A stretch of DNA of 32,566 bases. It comes from Actinomycetota bacterium (lineage in GTDB: Bacteria > Actinomycetota > Acidimicrobiia > Spongiisociales > UBA11373). The stretch's first letter is position 1; every line of letters starts with the position of its first letter. The notes beneath the pieces were generated by a model. That model had not been told where the DNA came from. It searched no databases and saw nothing but the letters and a program-made list of their open reading frames with translations. A program made the position numbers and the translations under genes. Positions 14,744 to 23,184 of this stretch are shown here, piece by piece. The stretch spans positions 1 to 32,566 of the forward strand of contig VGBK01000012.1 in NCBI GenBank assembly GCA_016870535.1. The letters run 5' to 3'.

Positions 14744-15802
14744 GTGCGCGTTCTCCGGTGGAAGGCCATCCCGGCACTGGTCGTCGTGGCCCTGGCGGCG
14801 ACGGCCTGCGGCGGGGGCGGCGGTGCCGACGAAGGGAACTGGATCGTCGACCTGCTGGCCCGGGTCCCCGAGGGCGCGCACCGCGCGGCCGACGTCACCG
14901 TCGTCGACCTGACCGCGGCCGCCGCTGCGGCCGGCATCTCCGTCCCCGATCCCGGCGCCTCCGAGGACGAGATCGTCGACTACCTGGCCGGCCTGCCGCG
15001 CGACGCCCTCATCCCCGATCTCCTGCGGGACCCGTTCCCCGACTTCGACGCTCTCACCCGGGAGCTGGGCATCGACCCCGCTCTCGTGACTGCTGCGATC
15101 ACGGCGGGGACGCCTCCGGAGACCTACCAGGTCCTGCAGGGCGACTTCGATGCCGCCGCCATCGACCGGGCCGTGCGCACCGACCCCGTGTGGGCGGACC
15201 TCCTGACTGCGGCCGAGTACGAGGGCGTGCCGTACTTCGCCTGGGGCGACGACTTCGCGGTCGATGTCGGCCGCGTGACCCCCGCTCGCCGCCTGGGCCG
15301 GGGAGGCCGCCTCGCCGTCGACGACGGTCACCTGTACTGGGCGCCCTGGACGGCCGGCATGGAAGGGCTCATCGATGCCGGCGCCGGCACCGTGCCCACC
15401 CTCGCCGATGATGCGGCGCTCGCCCGGGTGGCCGGCGCCCTCGCCGGTGCCGGCGTCTACTCGGCGGTGCTGACCAACCGCGCTCTGCTCCAGGACGCCG
15501 CGGCCTCGGCTCTCGCCCTGGGGGCCGGGGGTGGCGGCGACGAGGCCGGGCCCTTCTGGGTGATAGCCGCGGTGCACGACGGCGCGGCGACCGCCGAGGC
15601 CGCCGCCGCCGAGGTGAGCCGCCTCCTCGCCGAGGGCGGGCCCGCCGCCACTCGCCAGCCGTGGTCGGAGCGCATCTCCGGCTTCGAGGTGACGGTGGAG
15701 GACGGCCTGATGCTGGCGATAGTCCGCTCCGCCGGTCCGGTTGGGGACTGGTGGCAGGCCTTCTCCACCCGCGATGCCATCATGCTGGCCGCCCAGGGCT
15801 GA
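14744..15802 (+). CDS. Putative lipoprotein of unknown function
   Basis: The 352-residue product starts at GTG 14744, just after AAGGAGGG. A signal peptide (about 1-21) ends in AATA followed by Cys22 and a Gly run, fitting a lipoprotein signal. The mature protein is acidic and Ala-rich with no transmembrane segment. Its N-terminal third is mostly helical, including EIVDYLAGLPRDALIPDLL. The remainder has alternating beta-like segments and repeated Trp residues (YFAWGDD, LYWAPWT, GDWWQAF). I do not recognise the domain. It is followed after 49 bases by gnd on the same strand, but a functional link is not evident. Confidence 0.75.
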   Translation: MRVLRWKAIPALVVVALAATACGGGGGADEGNWIVDLLARVPEGAHRAADVTVVDLTAAAAAAGISVPDPGASEDEIVDYLAGLPRDALIPDLLRDPFPDFDALTRELGIDPALVTAAITAGTPPETYQVLQGDFDAAAIDRAVRTDPVWADLLTAAEYEGVPYFAWGDDFAVDVGRVTPARRLGRGGRLAVDDGHLYWAPWTAGMEGLIDAGAGTVPTLADDAALARVAGALAGAGVYSAVLTNRALLQDAAASALALGAGGGGDEAGPFWVIAAVHDGAATAEAAAAEVSRLLAEGGPAATRQPWSERISGFEVTVEDGLMLAIVRSAGPVGDWWQAFSTRDAIMLAAQG

Positions 15803-15851
15803 GCCGGGTGAGTCGGTAACCTCACCTCTCATCGCGAGGAGTCGGGGAGGA

Positions 15852-17309
15852 ATGGACCGAGCACCGGCGGACATCGGCCTGATCGGCCTGGCGGTGATGG
15901 GCCAGAACCTGGTGTTGAACCTGGACGATCACGGCTTCACGGTGGCGGTGTTCAACCGCACCGTCTCCCGGGTCGACGCCTTCCTGGCCGAGGCAGCGTC
16001 GGGCACCCGGGTGATCGGCACCCGGTCCCTGGAGGAGCTCGTCGCCGCCCTGCGGCCTCCCCGCCGGGTCTTCTTGCTGGTGCGGGCCGGCGCCGCAGTG
16101 GACGCCCTCATCGACGACCTGGTCCCTCTGCTCGACACGGGGGACATCATCATCGACGGAGGCAACTCCCACTACGCCGACACCATCCGCCGTACCAGCC
16201 GGGTCGAATCGGCCGGTCTGCTGTTCGTCGGCACCGGGGTGTCCGGCGGGGAGGAGGGGGCGCGCCGCGGCCCCTCGCTGATGCCGGGCGGGTCGGCGGC
16301 GGCCTGGCCCCACCTGCGGGACCTCTTCCGGGCGATCGCCGCCCGCACCCCCGACGGCGAGCCCTGCTGCGACTGGGTAGGAACCGATGGAGCGGGCCAC
16401 TACGTCAAGATGGTGCACAACGGCATCGAGTACGGCGACATGCAGCTCATCGCCGAGGCTTACCACCTGCTGCGCGACGGCCTCGGCCTCCCCAACGGCG
16501 AGATGCACCGCATCTTCGCCGACTGGAACCGGGGAGACCTGGACTCCTACCTCATCGAGATCACCCGCGACATCCTGGCGGGGCGCGACGGGGAGGGCCG
16601 CTACGTCCTCGACACCATCCTGGACGCCGCCGGTCAGAAGGGCACCGGCAAGTGGACCGTGCAGTCGGCCACCGATCTGGGCGTGCCCATGACCCTGGTG
16701 GCCGAAGCGGTCTTCGCCCGGGCCCTATCGGCCCTGAAAGAGGACCGCACCGCGGCGGCCGGGGTGCTCGGCGGCCCCGTGCCCGCCTTCTCCGGCGACC
16801 TTCCCGCCTTCGTCGAGGACGTGCGCCGGGCGGTCTACGCCGCCAAGATCGTCTCCTACGCCCAGGGGTTCATGCTGATGCGAAGCGCCGCCGACGAACA
16901 CGGCTGGGCGCTGGACTTCGGGGGCATCGCCGACATGTGGCGCGGCGGCTGCATCATCCGCAGCCGCTTCCTGGGAGACATCCGCGCCGCCTTCGCCCGG
17001 CACGCCGACCTGCCCAGCCTCCTCGTGGACGACTTCTTCCGCTCGGCCGTGGACCACTGCCAGCCCGGATGGCGGCGGGTGGTGGCTCGCGCCGCCGAAT
17101 GGGGCCTCCCCCTGCCGGCCATGGCATCGGCCCTCGCCTTCTTCGACGGGTACCGCTGTGCCCGGCTGCCCGCCAACCTCATTCAGGCGCAGCGCGACTA
17201 CTTCGGGGCCCACACCTACGAGCGGACCGACCGGCCCCGCGGCGAGTTCTTCCACACCGACTGGACGGGCCGCGGCGGGCCGGTCTCCTCGACCACCTAT
17301 AACGCCTGA
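15852..17309 (+). CDS. gnd: 6-phosphogluconate dehydrogenase, decarboxylating
   Basis: Gnd oxidises 6-phosphogluconate to ribulose 5-phosphate with NADP in the pentose phosphate pathway. The 485 residues match the long, dimeric form. GLIGLAVMGQN (9-19) is the nucleotide-binding turn. DGGNSHYADT and GTGVSGGEEGARRGPS bind substrate, and HYVKMVHNGIEYGD supplies Lys186, Asn190 and Glu193, equivalent to the catalytic Lys183 and Glu190 of well-studied enzymes. GQKGTGKWT and the C-terminal RDYFGAHTYER complete the family pattern. ATG 15852 follows GAGGAG at 15836-15841 and GGGGAGG at 15844-15850. It ends four bases from the convergent obg stop with no clear terminator between. Confidence 0.97.
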   Translation: MDRAPADIGLIGLAVMGQNLVLNLDDHGFTVAVFNRTVSRVDAFLAEAASGTRVIGTRSLEELVAALRPPRRVFLLVRAGAAVDALIDDLVPLLDTGDIIIDGGNSHYADTIRRTSRVESAGLLFVGTGVSGGEEGARRGPSLMPGGSAAAWPHLRDLFRAIAARTPDGEPCCDWVGTDGAGHYVKMVHNGIEYGDMQLIAEAYHLLRDGLGLPNGEMHRIFADWNRGDLDSYLIEITRDILAGRDGEGRYVLDTILDAAGQKGTGKWTVQSATDLGVPMTLVAEAVFARALSALKEDRTAAAGVLGGPVPAFSGDLPAFVEDVRRAVYAAKIVSYAQGFMLMRSAADEHGWALDFGGIADMWRGGCIIRSRFLGDIRAAFARHADLPSLLVDDFFRSAVDHCQPGWRRVVARAAEWGLPLPAMASALAFFDGYRCARLPANLIQAQRDYFGAHTYERTDRPRGEFFHTDWTGRGGPVSSTTYNA

Positions 17310-17313
17310 CGGT

Positions 17314-18603
17314 TCAAACGGCCCCCTCGCCGTCCTTCCCTCCCTGCTCCGCCTCGTCCTGGAACTCGAAGACCAGATCCCCGATCTGCACCTCATCCCC
17401 GGGACGGGCACCCGCCCGACGCAGCGCCTCATCCACCCCGGCCCGGGTGAGCCGCCGGGCGGCGAAGTCGGCGGCGGCGGGCACGGTCAGATCGTCGAGG
17501 GCTACCGCCCGCTCCGCCGCCTTGCCCCGCACTACCCACCGCTCCCCTTCCCGGTGCACGCTGAAGCCGGGAGGCGCAGGCCGGTGGAGCAGGTAGCCCG
17601 GCCGCTCCGGGGCCTCCCGCACCGCCCGGTCGACCAGATCGGCTACGGCATGCATCAGGGCGGGGAGGCCGGCGCCGGTGACCGCCGACACCAGGTGCAC
17701 CTCGCCGTCCAGGGCCGCCGCAAGGGCGGCGGCCGCCTCCGCCGCGCCCGACAGGTCCGCCTTGTTCACCGCCACCAGCCGGGGCCGGGCGGCCAGTGCC
17801 GGGTCGTGGCGCCGCAACTCCTCCACCAGCACCCCGTGCTGGGCGGCCACGGGGACCTCCTGCAGAGGCGAAGGATCCAGGAGAAGCACCAGCGCCCGGG
17901 CCCTCTCGGCGTGACGCAGGAAGGCGTGGCCCAGGCCCCGCCCTTCGGCCGCCCCTGCCACCAGCCCGGGAATGTCGGCCAGCACGAACTGCCGCTCGTC
18001 GACCTCCACCACCCCCAGGTTCGGCTCCAGCGTGGTGAAGGGGTAGTCGGCCACCTTGGGCCGTGCCGCCGACACCCGAGCGATCAGCGTGCTCTTGCCG
18101 GCATTGGGGAACCCGATGATGGCGGCGTCGGCCAGCAGCTTGAGCTCGAAGGTGAATTCCGCCTCCTCGCCGTACTCCCCCTGCTCGGCGAAGGTGGGGG
18201 CCACATGCCGGGGGCCGGCCAGCGCGGCGTTACCCCGCCCCCCCCGGCCCCCCTCGACCAGCACCACCCGCGCCCCGGGCTCGGTGAGGTCGGCCAGCAC
18301 CACCCCGGCGGCGTCGCGCACCACCGTGCCCACCGGCACGCCGAGCACCAGGTCGGCTCCCTGCCGGCCGTGCTGCAGGTCGCCTCGACCGTGGGTGCCG
18401 TCTCCGGCGCGTCGGTGCGGGTGCCGCCGGTATTCGAGGAGAGTGGCCACCTCGGAGTCGGCCAGCACCACTATCGAGCCCCCCCTGCCCCCGGAGCCGC
18501 CCTCCGGGCGCCCGCGGGGCCGGCCCCGCTCCCGATGGAACGAGGCCACCCCGGCCCCGCCGTCACCGGCGCGCAGACGAACGATTGCTTCGTCGACGAA
18601 CAC
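17314..18603 (-). CDS. obg: Obg-family GTPase (ribosome assembly)
   Basis: Obg (CgtA) is a GTPase acting on 50S maturation and stress response. The 429-residue protein has the Gly-rich Obg fold (about 2-158), a G domain with GFPNAGKS (164-171), the switch YPFTT, DIPGL (210-214) and NKAD (280-283), and a C-terminal OCT domain (about 345-420), as in other actinobacteria. The start is GTG 18603, 22 bases downstream of the rpmA stop. The order rplU-rpmA-obg is the widely conserved one. It is last in the long minus-strand run. Confidence 0.97.
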   Translation of the reverse strand: MFVDEAIVRLRAGDGGAGVASFHRERGRPRGRPEGGSGGRGGSIVVLADSEVATLLEYRRHPHRRAGDGTHGRGDLQHGRQGADLVLGVPVGTVVRDAAGVVLADLTEPGARVVLVEGGRGGRGNAALAGPRHVAPTFAEQGEYGEEAEFTFELKLLADAAIIGFPNAGKSTLIARVSAARPKVADYPFTTLEPNLGVVEVDERQFVLADIPGLVAGAAEGRGLGHAFLRHAERARALVLLLDPSPLQEVPVAAQHGVLVEELRRHDPALAARPRLVAVNKADLSGAAEAAAALAAALDGEVHLVSAVTGAGLPALMHAVADLVDRAVREAPERPGYLLHRPAPPGFSVHREGERWVVRGKAAERAVALDDLTVPAAADFAARRLTRAGVDEALRRAGARPGDEVQIGDLVFEFQDEAEQGGKDGEGAV

Positions 18604-18625
18604 GGCCCTCCCGGGGCCTTAGGCG

Positions 18626-18880
18626 TCAGTCCTCGGGAACGACGCTGACCAGTCGGCGGCGGCGGCGCTGCCCGTAGGACACCCGGCCGCTCGCCGTGGC
18701 GAACAGCGTGTCGTCCCCGCCGCGGCCCACGTTGTCGCCGGGATGGATGCGGGTGCCGCGCTGGCGTACCAGGATGGCGCCGGACTTCACCTGCTGGCCG
18801 TCGAAGACCTTGGGGCCCAGGCGCTTGGCAGCCGACTCACGGCCGTTCTTGGTGGAACCTCCACCCTTGGTCTTCGACAT
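18626..18880 (-). CDS. rpmA: Ribosomal protein bL27
   Basis: The 84-residue L27 opens with the flexible N-terminus [16 protein letters not shown] that reaches the peptidyl transferase centre. [20 protein letters not shown] follows, the diagnostic core. There is no cleavable N-terminal extension of the Firmicutes type. Its ATG overlaps the rplU stop by one base, indicating translational coupling. Confidence 0.98.
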   Translation of the reverse strand: MSKTKGGGSTKNGRESAAKRLGPKVFDGQQVKSGAILVRQRGTRIHPGDNVGRGGDDTLFATASGRVSYGQRRRRRLVSVVPED

Positions 18881-19488
18881 CAGGACTCCTTCTTCGTGGT
18901 CGGCGCCTTGGGGGCTTTCGCTTTCGGGGATGCCGGCTTCGCCGCCGTCTTCTCGGCCGAGGCCGCCGCGGCAGGCTTCGCCCTGGACACCGCAGCGGGC
19001 TTCGGCTTGGACGTTGCGGCCGGCTTCGGCTTGGGCGTTGGGGCCGGCTTCGGCTTGGGCGCGGCGGCGGGCTTCGACTCGATGGTCGCGTCGGGCCGGG
19101 CGGCCGCCGCGTCGGCCCGCGGCGTCTCCGGCACCGCCGGGGCAGGCTTCTCGGCTGCGGGTTCCTTGCGCTGGGCCCCTTCGGGGCCCTCGATACGGGT
19201 CACTTCGAGAGCGGTGTAGCGCTGACGGTGCCCCATCTGGCGCCGGTACCCGGTCTTGGCCTTGTACTTGAAGACGTCCACCTTGGGGCCGGCCGAATCC
19301 CCCACCACCCGGGCGACTACCCGGGCTCCCTTCAGCACCTCGGGGCGGGAGAAGGCCGTCCCGGCATCGTCGACAACGAGCAGTGGGGTGAAGGTCACCT
19401 CACCCTCGACGCGCAGGTGCTCGACGTCGATGACGTCGCCTTCGCGCACCTTCGCCTGCTTGCCGCCGGTGCGGATGATCGCGTACAT
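18880..19488 (-). CDS. rplU: Ribosomal protein bL21 with long Lys/Ala/Pro tail
   Basis: Residues 1-102 are a standard bL21: [14 protein letters not shown] at the start, [21 protein letters not shown] near the end of the fold. Ordinary bL21 is about 103 residues. Here a further roughly 100 residues follow, nearly all Lys, Ala, Pro, Thr and Ser, with repeated KPKPA units. The tail is basic and presumably disordered, like tails on some actinobacterial ribosomal proteins. I chose ATG 19488 because family sequence starts there; the frame is open 11 codons further without support. A candidate -10 lies upstream. Confidence 0.95.
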   Translation of the reverse strand: MYAIIRTGGKQAKVREGDVIDVEHLRVEGEVTFTPLLVVDDAGTAFSRPEVLKGARVVARVVGDSAGPKVDVFKYKAKTGYRRQMGHRQRYTALEVTRIEGPEGAQRKEPAAEKPAPAVPETPRADAAAARPDATIESKPAAAPKPKPAPTPKPKPAATSKPKPAAVSRAKPAAAASAEKTAAKPASPKAKAPKAPTTKKES

Positions 19489-19524
19489 GGTTCGCAGCCC
19501 TTCGGGACGGGGGGACGCCACGGC

Positions 19525-19530
19525 ATGTTA
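19525..19530 (-). promoter_or_regulatory. Candidate -10 for rplU-rpmA-obg
   Basis: TAACAT on the minus strand lies 36 bases before the rplU ATG, within the 80-bp gap after rne. The -35 is not convincing. It would let ribosomal-protein expression be partly independent of the upstream genes. Confidence 0.3.
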
Positions 19531-19568
19531 GCGTCGGCCCGGAGGCAGACGGCACACCGGGCGGTGGC

Positions 19569-21101
19569 CTACCCCTCTTCCTCTGCCATCCAGGGCACCG
19601 GCCCGCCCGAGGTGGCGGCCTCCTCGAAGAGGAGCACCCCTCGGCCCCCGCACTCGTCGCACACCCGCGAGAACGACTCCAGCAGGCCCTCGGACACGTT
19701 CTTGCGGGTCATCTCCACCAGGCCCAGGTGGGACACATCGAACACCTGGGTGCGGGTCTTGTCCCGGGCGAGGGCTTCCCGCAGGCGCTGCAGCACCGCC
19801 TCGCGGTTGCGGGCCACCTCCATGTCGATGAAGTCGATGACGATGATCCCCCCGATGTCCCGCAGCCGCAGTTGGTGGGCGATCTCCTCGGCCGCCTCGA
19901 GGTTGTTCTGCAGCACCGTCTCCTCGAGCGAGGAGTGGCCCACGAAGCGGCCGGTGTTGACGTCGACGACGGTGAGGGCCTCGGCACGGTCGATCACGAT
20001 GTGGCCGCCGCTGGGGAGCCACACCTTGCGGTCGAGAGCCTTGCGCAACTGGTCCTGGACGTGGAAGCGCTCGAACAACGGGGCCTCGTCGCCGTAGAAG
20101 TGGACCCGGGGCACCAGGTCGGGATCGGTGGCTTCCAGGTACTCCACCACCCCACGGTGGATCTCCGGATCATCGACCAGCATTCGCCGGAAGTCGCCGG
20201 TGAAGTGCTCCCGGACCACCCGGATGACCAGATCGGGCTCCTCGTGGAGCAGGCGCGGGGCGCCGCCCTCGGGGATCCGGGCGGTGATCTCTTCCCACGC
20301 CCGGCGCAGGCGCTCGACGTCGGCCCGCAGTTCGTCCTCGCCGGCCTGCTCGGCGGCGGTGCGCACGATGACACCGAAGCCTGCGGGGCTCAAGTCGGCC
20401 ACCACGCGGCGCAGACGCTCCCGCTCGGGGTCGGGCAGGCGCCGACTGATGCCGCGCACCTCGGAGTCCGGGGCCAGCACCAGGTACCGCCCCGGCAGGC
20501 TGACCTGGTTGGTGAGCCGCGCTCCCTTGCTTCCCATCGCGTCCTTGGTCACCTGCACCAGGATCTCGTCGCCCGCCTTCAGCGCCTTCTCGATGCGCGG
20601 GTGGCGGCCGCCGTTCGAGTGAGGGTCGGCCTGCACATCGCCGGCGTAGAGGACCCCGTTCTTGGCCTCCCCGAAGTCGACGAAGGCGGCCTCCATGCCG
20701 GGAAGGACGTTGCGCACCTTCCCCAGGTAGATGTTTCCGGCCAGGGACTTGCGGTCGCTCCGCGCCACGTAGTGCTCCACCAGGAGAGCCCCCTCCAGCA
20801 CCACGAGCTGGGTCTGGTGAGGCGTGCGGCGGATGAGCATCTGCTTGCGCTCGGTCTCCGGGACGGGAAGCACCACTTCGACGCGGGGGAGGTGGCGCGA
20901 CGCTCCTCTCTCACCGCGCGACGGGCGCGAGCGCACCGCACGGGCCGCCTTGGGACGCGGCTCGGGCGCCGGCGCTACCGCACGGACGCGACGGATCTCG
21001 ACGGTGCGCCGTCCGCGACGGCGCACCACCTTCTCTTCAACGGCCTGGTCGCCCACACCCTTGCGGACGACCTCGGGACGGCTCCGACGCAGCAAACCCA
21101 T
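19569..21101 (-). CDS. rne: Ribonuclease E/G
   Basis: This 510-residue endonuclease processes and degrades RNA. A basic, Arg-rich N-terminal extension (1-90) precedes the catalytic core. The S1 RNA-binding part begins at GNIYLGKVRNVLPGMEAAFVDFG (122-144), the 5'-sensor and RNase H-like parts follow, and the DNase I-like part holds the metal-binding Asp380 in VVDVNTG and Asp423 in VIDFID. CDEC (481-484) is the Zn-link region that joins subunits. The C-terminal scaffold of enteric RNase E is absent, so RNase G is an equally fair name. ATG 21101 has GGAGGAG seven bases upstream. The 5' leader contains a strong hairpin. Confidence 0.95.
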   Translation of the reverse strand: MGLLRRSRPEVVRKGVGDQAVEEKVVRRRGRRTVEIRRVRAVAPAPEPRPKAARAVRSRPSRGERGASRHLPRVEVVLPVPETERKQMLIRRTPHQTQLVVLEGALLVEHYVARSDRKSLAGNIYLGKVRNVLPGMEAAFVDFGEAKNGVLYAGDVQADPHSNGGRHPRIEKALKAGDEILVQVTKDAMGSKGARLTNQVSLPGRYLVLAPDSEVRGISRRLPDPERERLRRVVADLSPAGFGVIVRTAAEQAGEDELRADVERLRRAWEEITARIPEGGAPRLLHEEPDLVIRVVREHFTGDFRRMLVDDPEIHRGVVEYLEATDPDLVPRVHFYGDEAPLFERFHVQDQLRKALDRKVWLPSGGHIVIDRAEALTVVDVNTGRFVGHSSLEETVLQNNLEAAEEIAHQLRLRDIGGIIVIDFIDMEVARNREAVLQRLREALARDKTRTQVFDVSHLGLVEMTRKNVSEGLLESFSRVCDECGGRGVLLFEEAATSGGPVPWMAEEEG

Positions 21102-21403
21102 GGATGAACTCCTCCGGCGCCCGCCACAGGGGGCGCCCCTACCCGAATCTGATGTTGCCGACCCGGGAAGACGGAGCGCGACCGGGTGCGGCCGCCGTGC
21201 GGCCGCACCGGGCCCGGGGCCGGGGACGGGGGCCGGCGCCGGGAAGAGAAGCCGGGCTGAGGCACCGCTGGGCTCCGTTCGGTCCGGGTCGGATGCCGTC
21301 GGTCGGCCGATTCCCGCTCCGCCGCCGGCCGGGCGAGGTTACCACGGGGGGCCCCCAACCCGGCGCATGGCCGCCGGACGGGCGCCAGGGGCGGCCGCCC
21401 GGC
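21102..21403 (-). other. Non-coding spacer between tdk and rne, with leader hairpin
   Basis: This is the only spacer of about 300 bases in the window. It contains the rne ribosome site (GGAGGAG), the palindrome GGGGCGCCCC close to it, and a perfect stem-loop at 21185-21209. I find no convincing open frame and no clear -35/-10 pair. It probably holds both the 3' end of tdk and the rne leader. Confidence 0.5.
21185..21209. promoter_or_regulatory. Perfect 10-bp hairpin upstream of rne
   Basis: GGTGCGGCCG and CGGCCGCACC pair without mismatch around CCGTG, 84 bases before the rne ATG. It could terminate tdk transcripts or form a structured rne leader, as used for RNase E autoregulation in enterobacteria. 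No T tract follows on the minus strand. Confidence 0.4.
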
Positions 21404-21985
21404 TCAGAGGGCCAGACGCTCCTGCCGGAACTCCCCCGGGGTGTAGCAGTAGCGGCAACGCGCCTCGTACGCTCCCTCCGCGCCGAGGACGACCAACTCA
21501 TCGGAGGCGATGACCCTTTGGGTGAACATCCCTGCCCCCCCGCAACGGTGGCAGACGGCGAGGCTCTTGGTGACGTACTCGGCGCGGGTCATGAGCGTTG
21601 GGATGGGCTCGAAGGGCCGGCCCAGGTAATCGAGGTCCAGGCCGGCCACGATCACCCGCTTCCCCGCGGCGGCCAGCCACTCCACCACCTCAACCAGTCC
21701 CTCGTCGAAGAACTGCCCCTCGTCGATCCCCACCACCACCGTGCGCTCCTGCACCGCCCGCAGCAGGGTGGCGCTGTCGGGCACCGGCTCCGCAGCCACC
21801 GACAGGGCGCTGTGCGACACCACCTGAGCCTGGGAGTAGCGATCGTCGATCGCCGGCTTGAAGGTCTGGGTGGGGATCCGGGCGATCTGGTAGCGCACCA
21901 TGCGGCGAATCAGTTCTTCGCTCTTCCCGGAGAACATGGGGCCGCAGATCACCTCGACCCAGCCCCGGGAGTCGCGCCGATCCAT
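21404..21985 (-). CDS. tdk: Thymidine kinase (type II)
   Basis: The 193-residue enzyme phosphorylates thymidine for salvage. The P-loop is CGPMFSGKSEEL (14-25), the catalytic base is Glu89 in IDEGQF, and the lasso region YLGRPF (120-125) closes over the nucleoside. Four Cys at 145, 148, 177 and 180 (CHRC and CRYC) form the structural zinc site. ATG 21985 is chosen because DRRDSRGWVEVICGP matches the usual beginning; a GTG two codons upstream is possible. It follows rodA by 41 bases, an unusual partner for a nucleoside kinase. Confidence 0.96.
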   Translation of the reverse strand: MDRRDSRGWVEVICGPMFSGKSEELIRRMVRYQIARIPTQTFKPAIDDRYSQAQVVSHSALSVAAEPVPDSATLLRAVQERTVVVGIDEGQFFDEGLVEVVEWLAAAGKRVIVAGLDLDYLGRPFEPIPTLMTRAEYVTKSLAVCHRCGGAGMFTQRVIASDELVVLGAEGAYEARCRYCYTPGEFRQERLAL

Positions 21986-22026
21986 GAGCACAGCGTAGCC
22001 GCCCCCCTGCCCGCCCGGCCGGGCGC

Positions 22027-23184
22027 TCAGAGCAGGAAGCGCTCCCCCGGCACGGGAGAGCGGCGCAGCCACACGGCGTGCGCCATTCCCAGGGTGAGAG
22101 CCACCGCGCCGTAGAACGAGCCCCCGTAGCTCATCAGAGGGAGCGGCAGGCCGGTGACGGGCATCAGCCGCTGGGCCATGCCGACGTTGACGAACACGTG
22201 GAAGACGACCAGGGCCGCGGCGCCCACCGCCAGCAGGTACCCGAAGCGGTCGCGCGCCGCCGCCGCGGTCATCAGCAGCCGCCACACCACCAGCGCGAAG
22301 AGGCCGAGCACGACGGCCGAACCGGCGAAGCCCAACTGCTCGGCCACTGCGGTGAAGATGAAGTCGGTGCGCTGCGCCGGGACGAAGGCCCCGTTCGTCT
22401 GCAAGCCCTGGGAGAGACCGCGACCGAAGAGCCCGCCGCTGGCAATGGCGATCTGGCTCTGGGTCTGGTTGTAGTTCAGGGTCAGCTCGGCCTCGCCGGA
22501 GTTCAAGAACCCGGTGAGCCGGTCCAACTGGTAGTCCTTGAGGATGTCTACCTGGAAAGCGATCACCAGGGCGATCACCGCGCCGACCAGCAGCAGGATG
22601 ATGTGGCGCACCGAGGTCCCGGCCACGAAGAGCATGGCCAGCGCCACGAAGCCGAACACCAGCATGGTGCCGAGGTCGGGCTGCACGAAGATCAGGGCCG
22701 AAGGCACCGCCATCAGGGTGATGGTCTGCGCGATGCGCCGCCAGCCCAGCCGGCCCCCTTCCCCCGAGGACAGCAGCGCGGCCAGGGCCAGGATCATGGC
22801 CGGCTTGGCTACCTCGGCGGGCTGCAGGTCGATGGGGCCCAGCGGGATCCAGCGCTGCGCCCCGGAACGCATCGACCCGATGGGGGTCAGCACCAGCAGC
22901 AGGAGCAGCAGCGCCCCCCCGTAGGCATAGGGGGCCAACGCCTTCCACCGGCGATCGCTGAGCAGCGAGGCGGCGATGAAGACCACCACCCCGCCGGCCA
23001 TGTAGAAGGCCTGGCGCACCATGTCACCGCTCGGGTCCAGACCGGCGGCTTCGTTGCGCGGGGCGGTGACCGTGTAGATCATCAAGAGCCCCACCGCGCT
23101 CAGCACGGCGGCGGCTGCGGCCAGCAGGTAGTCGGGCCGGGAGAGACGCCGGCGGTGCGGCAGGGAGACGCCGGCGGCGGTCAT
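22027..23184 (-). CDS. rodA: RodA peptidoglycan glycosyltransferase (SEDS family)
   Basis: RodA polymerises lipid II into glycan strands during cell elongation and works with PBP2. The 385-residue protein has about ten membrane helices. Family motifs include RWIPLGPIDLQPAEVAKPAM, PDLGTMLVF, and near the C-terminus VGMAQRLMPVTGLPLPLMSYGGS, the strongest SEDS signature. Its ATG overlaps the PBP2 stop by one base, so the polymerase and transpeptidase are made together. RodA rather than FtsW is inferred from the mre/mrdA context. Confidence 0.96.
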   Translation of the reverse strand: MTAAGVSLPHRRRLSRPDYLLAAAAAVLSAVGLLMIYTVTAPRNEAAGLDPSGDMVRQAFYMAGGVVVFIAASLLSDRRWKALAPYAYGGALLLLLLVLTPIGSMRSGAQRWIPLGPIDLQPAEVAKPAMILALAALLSSGEGGRLGWRRIAQTITLMAVPSALIFVQPDLGTMLVFGFVALAMLFVAGTSVRHIILLLVGAVIALVIAFQVDILKDYQLDRLTGFLNSGEAELTLNYNQTQSQIAIASGGLFGRGLSQGLQTNGAFVPAQRTDFIFTAVAEQLGFAGSAVVLGLFALVVWRLLMTAAAARDRFGYLLAVGAAALVVFHVFVNVGMAQRLMPVTGLPLPLMSYGGSFYGAVALTLGMAHAVWLRRSPVPGERFLL

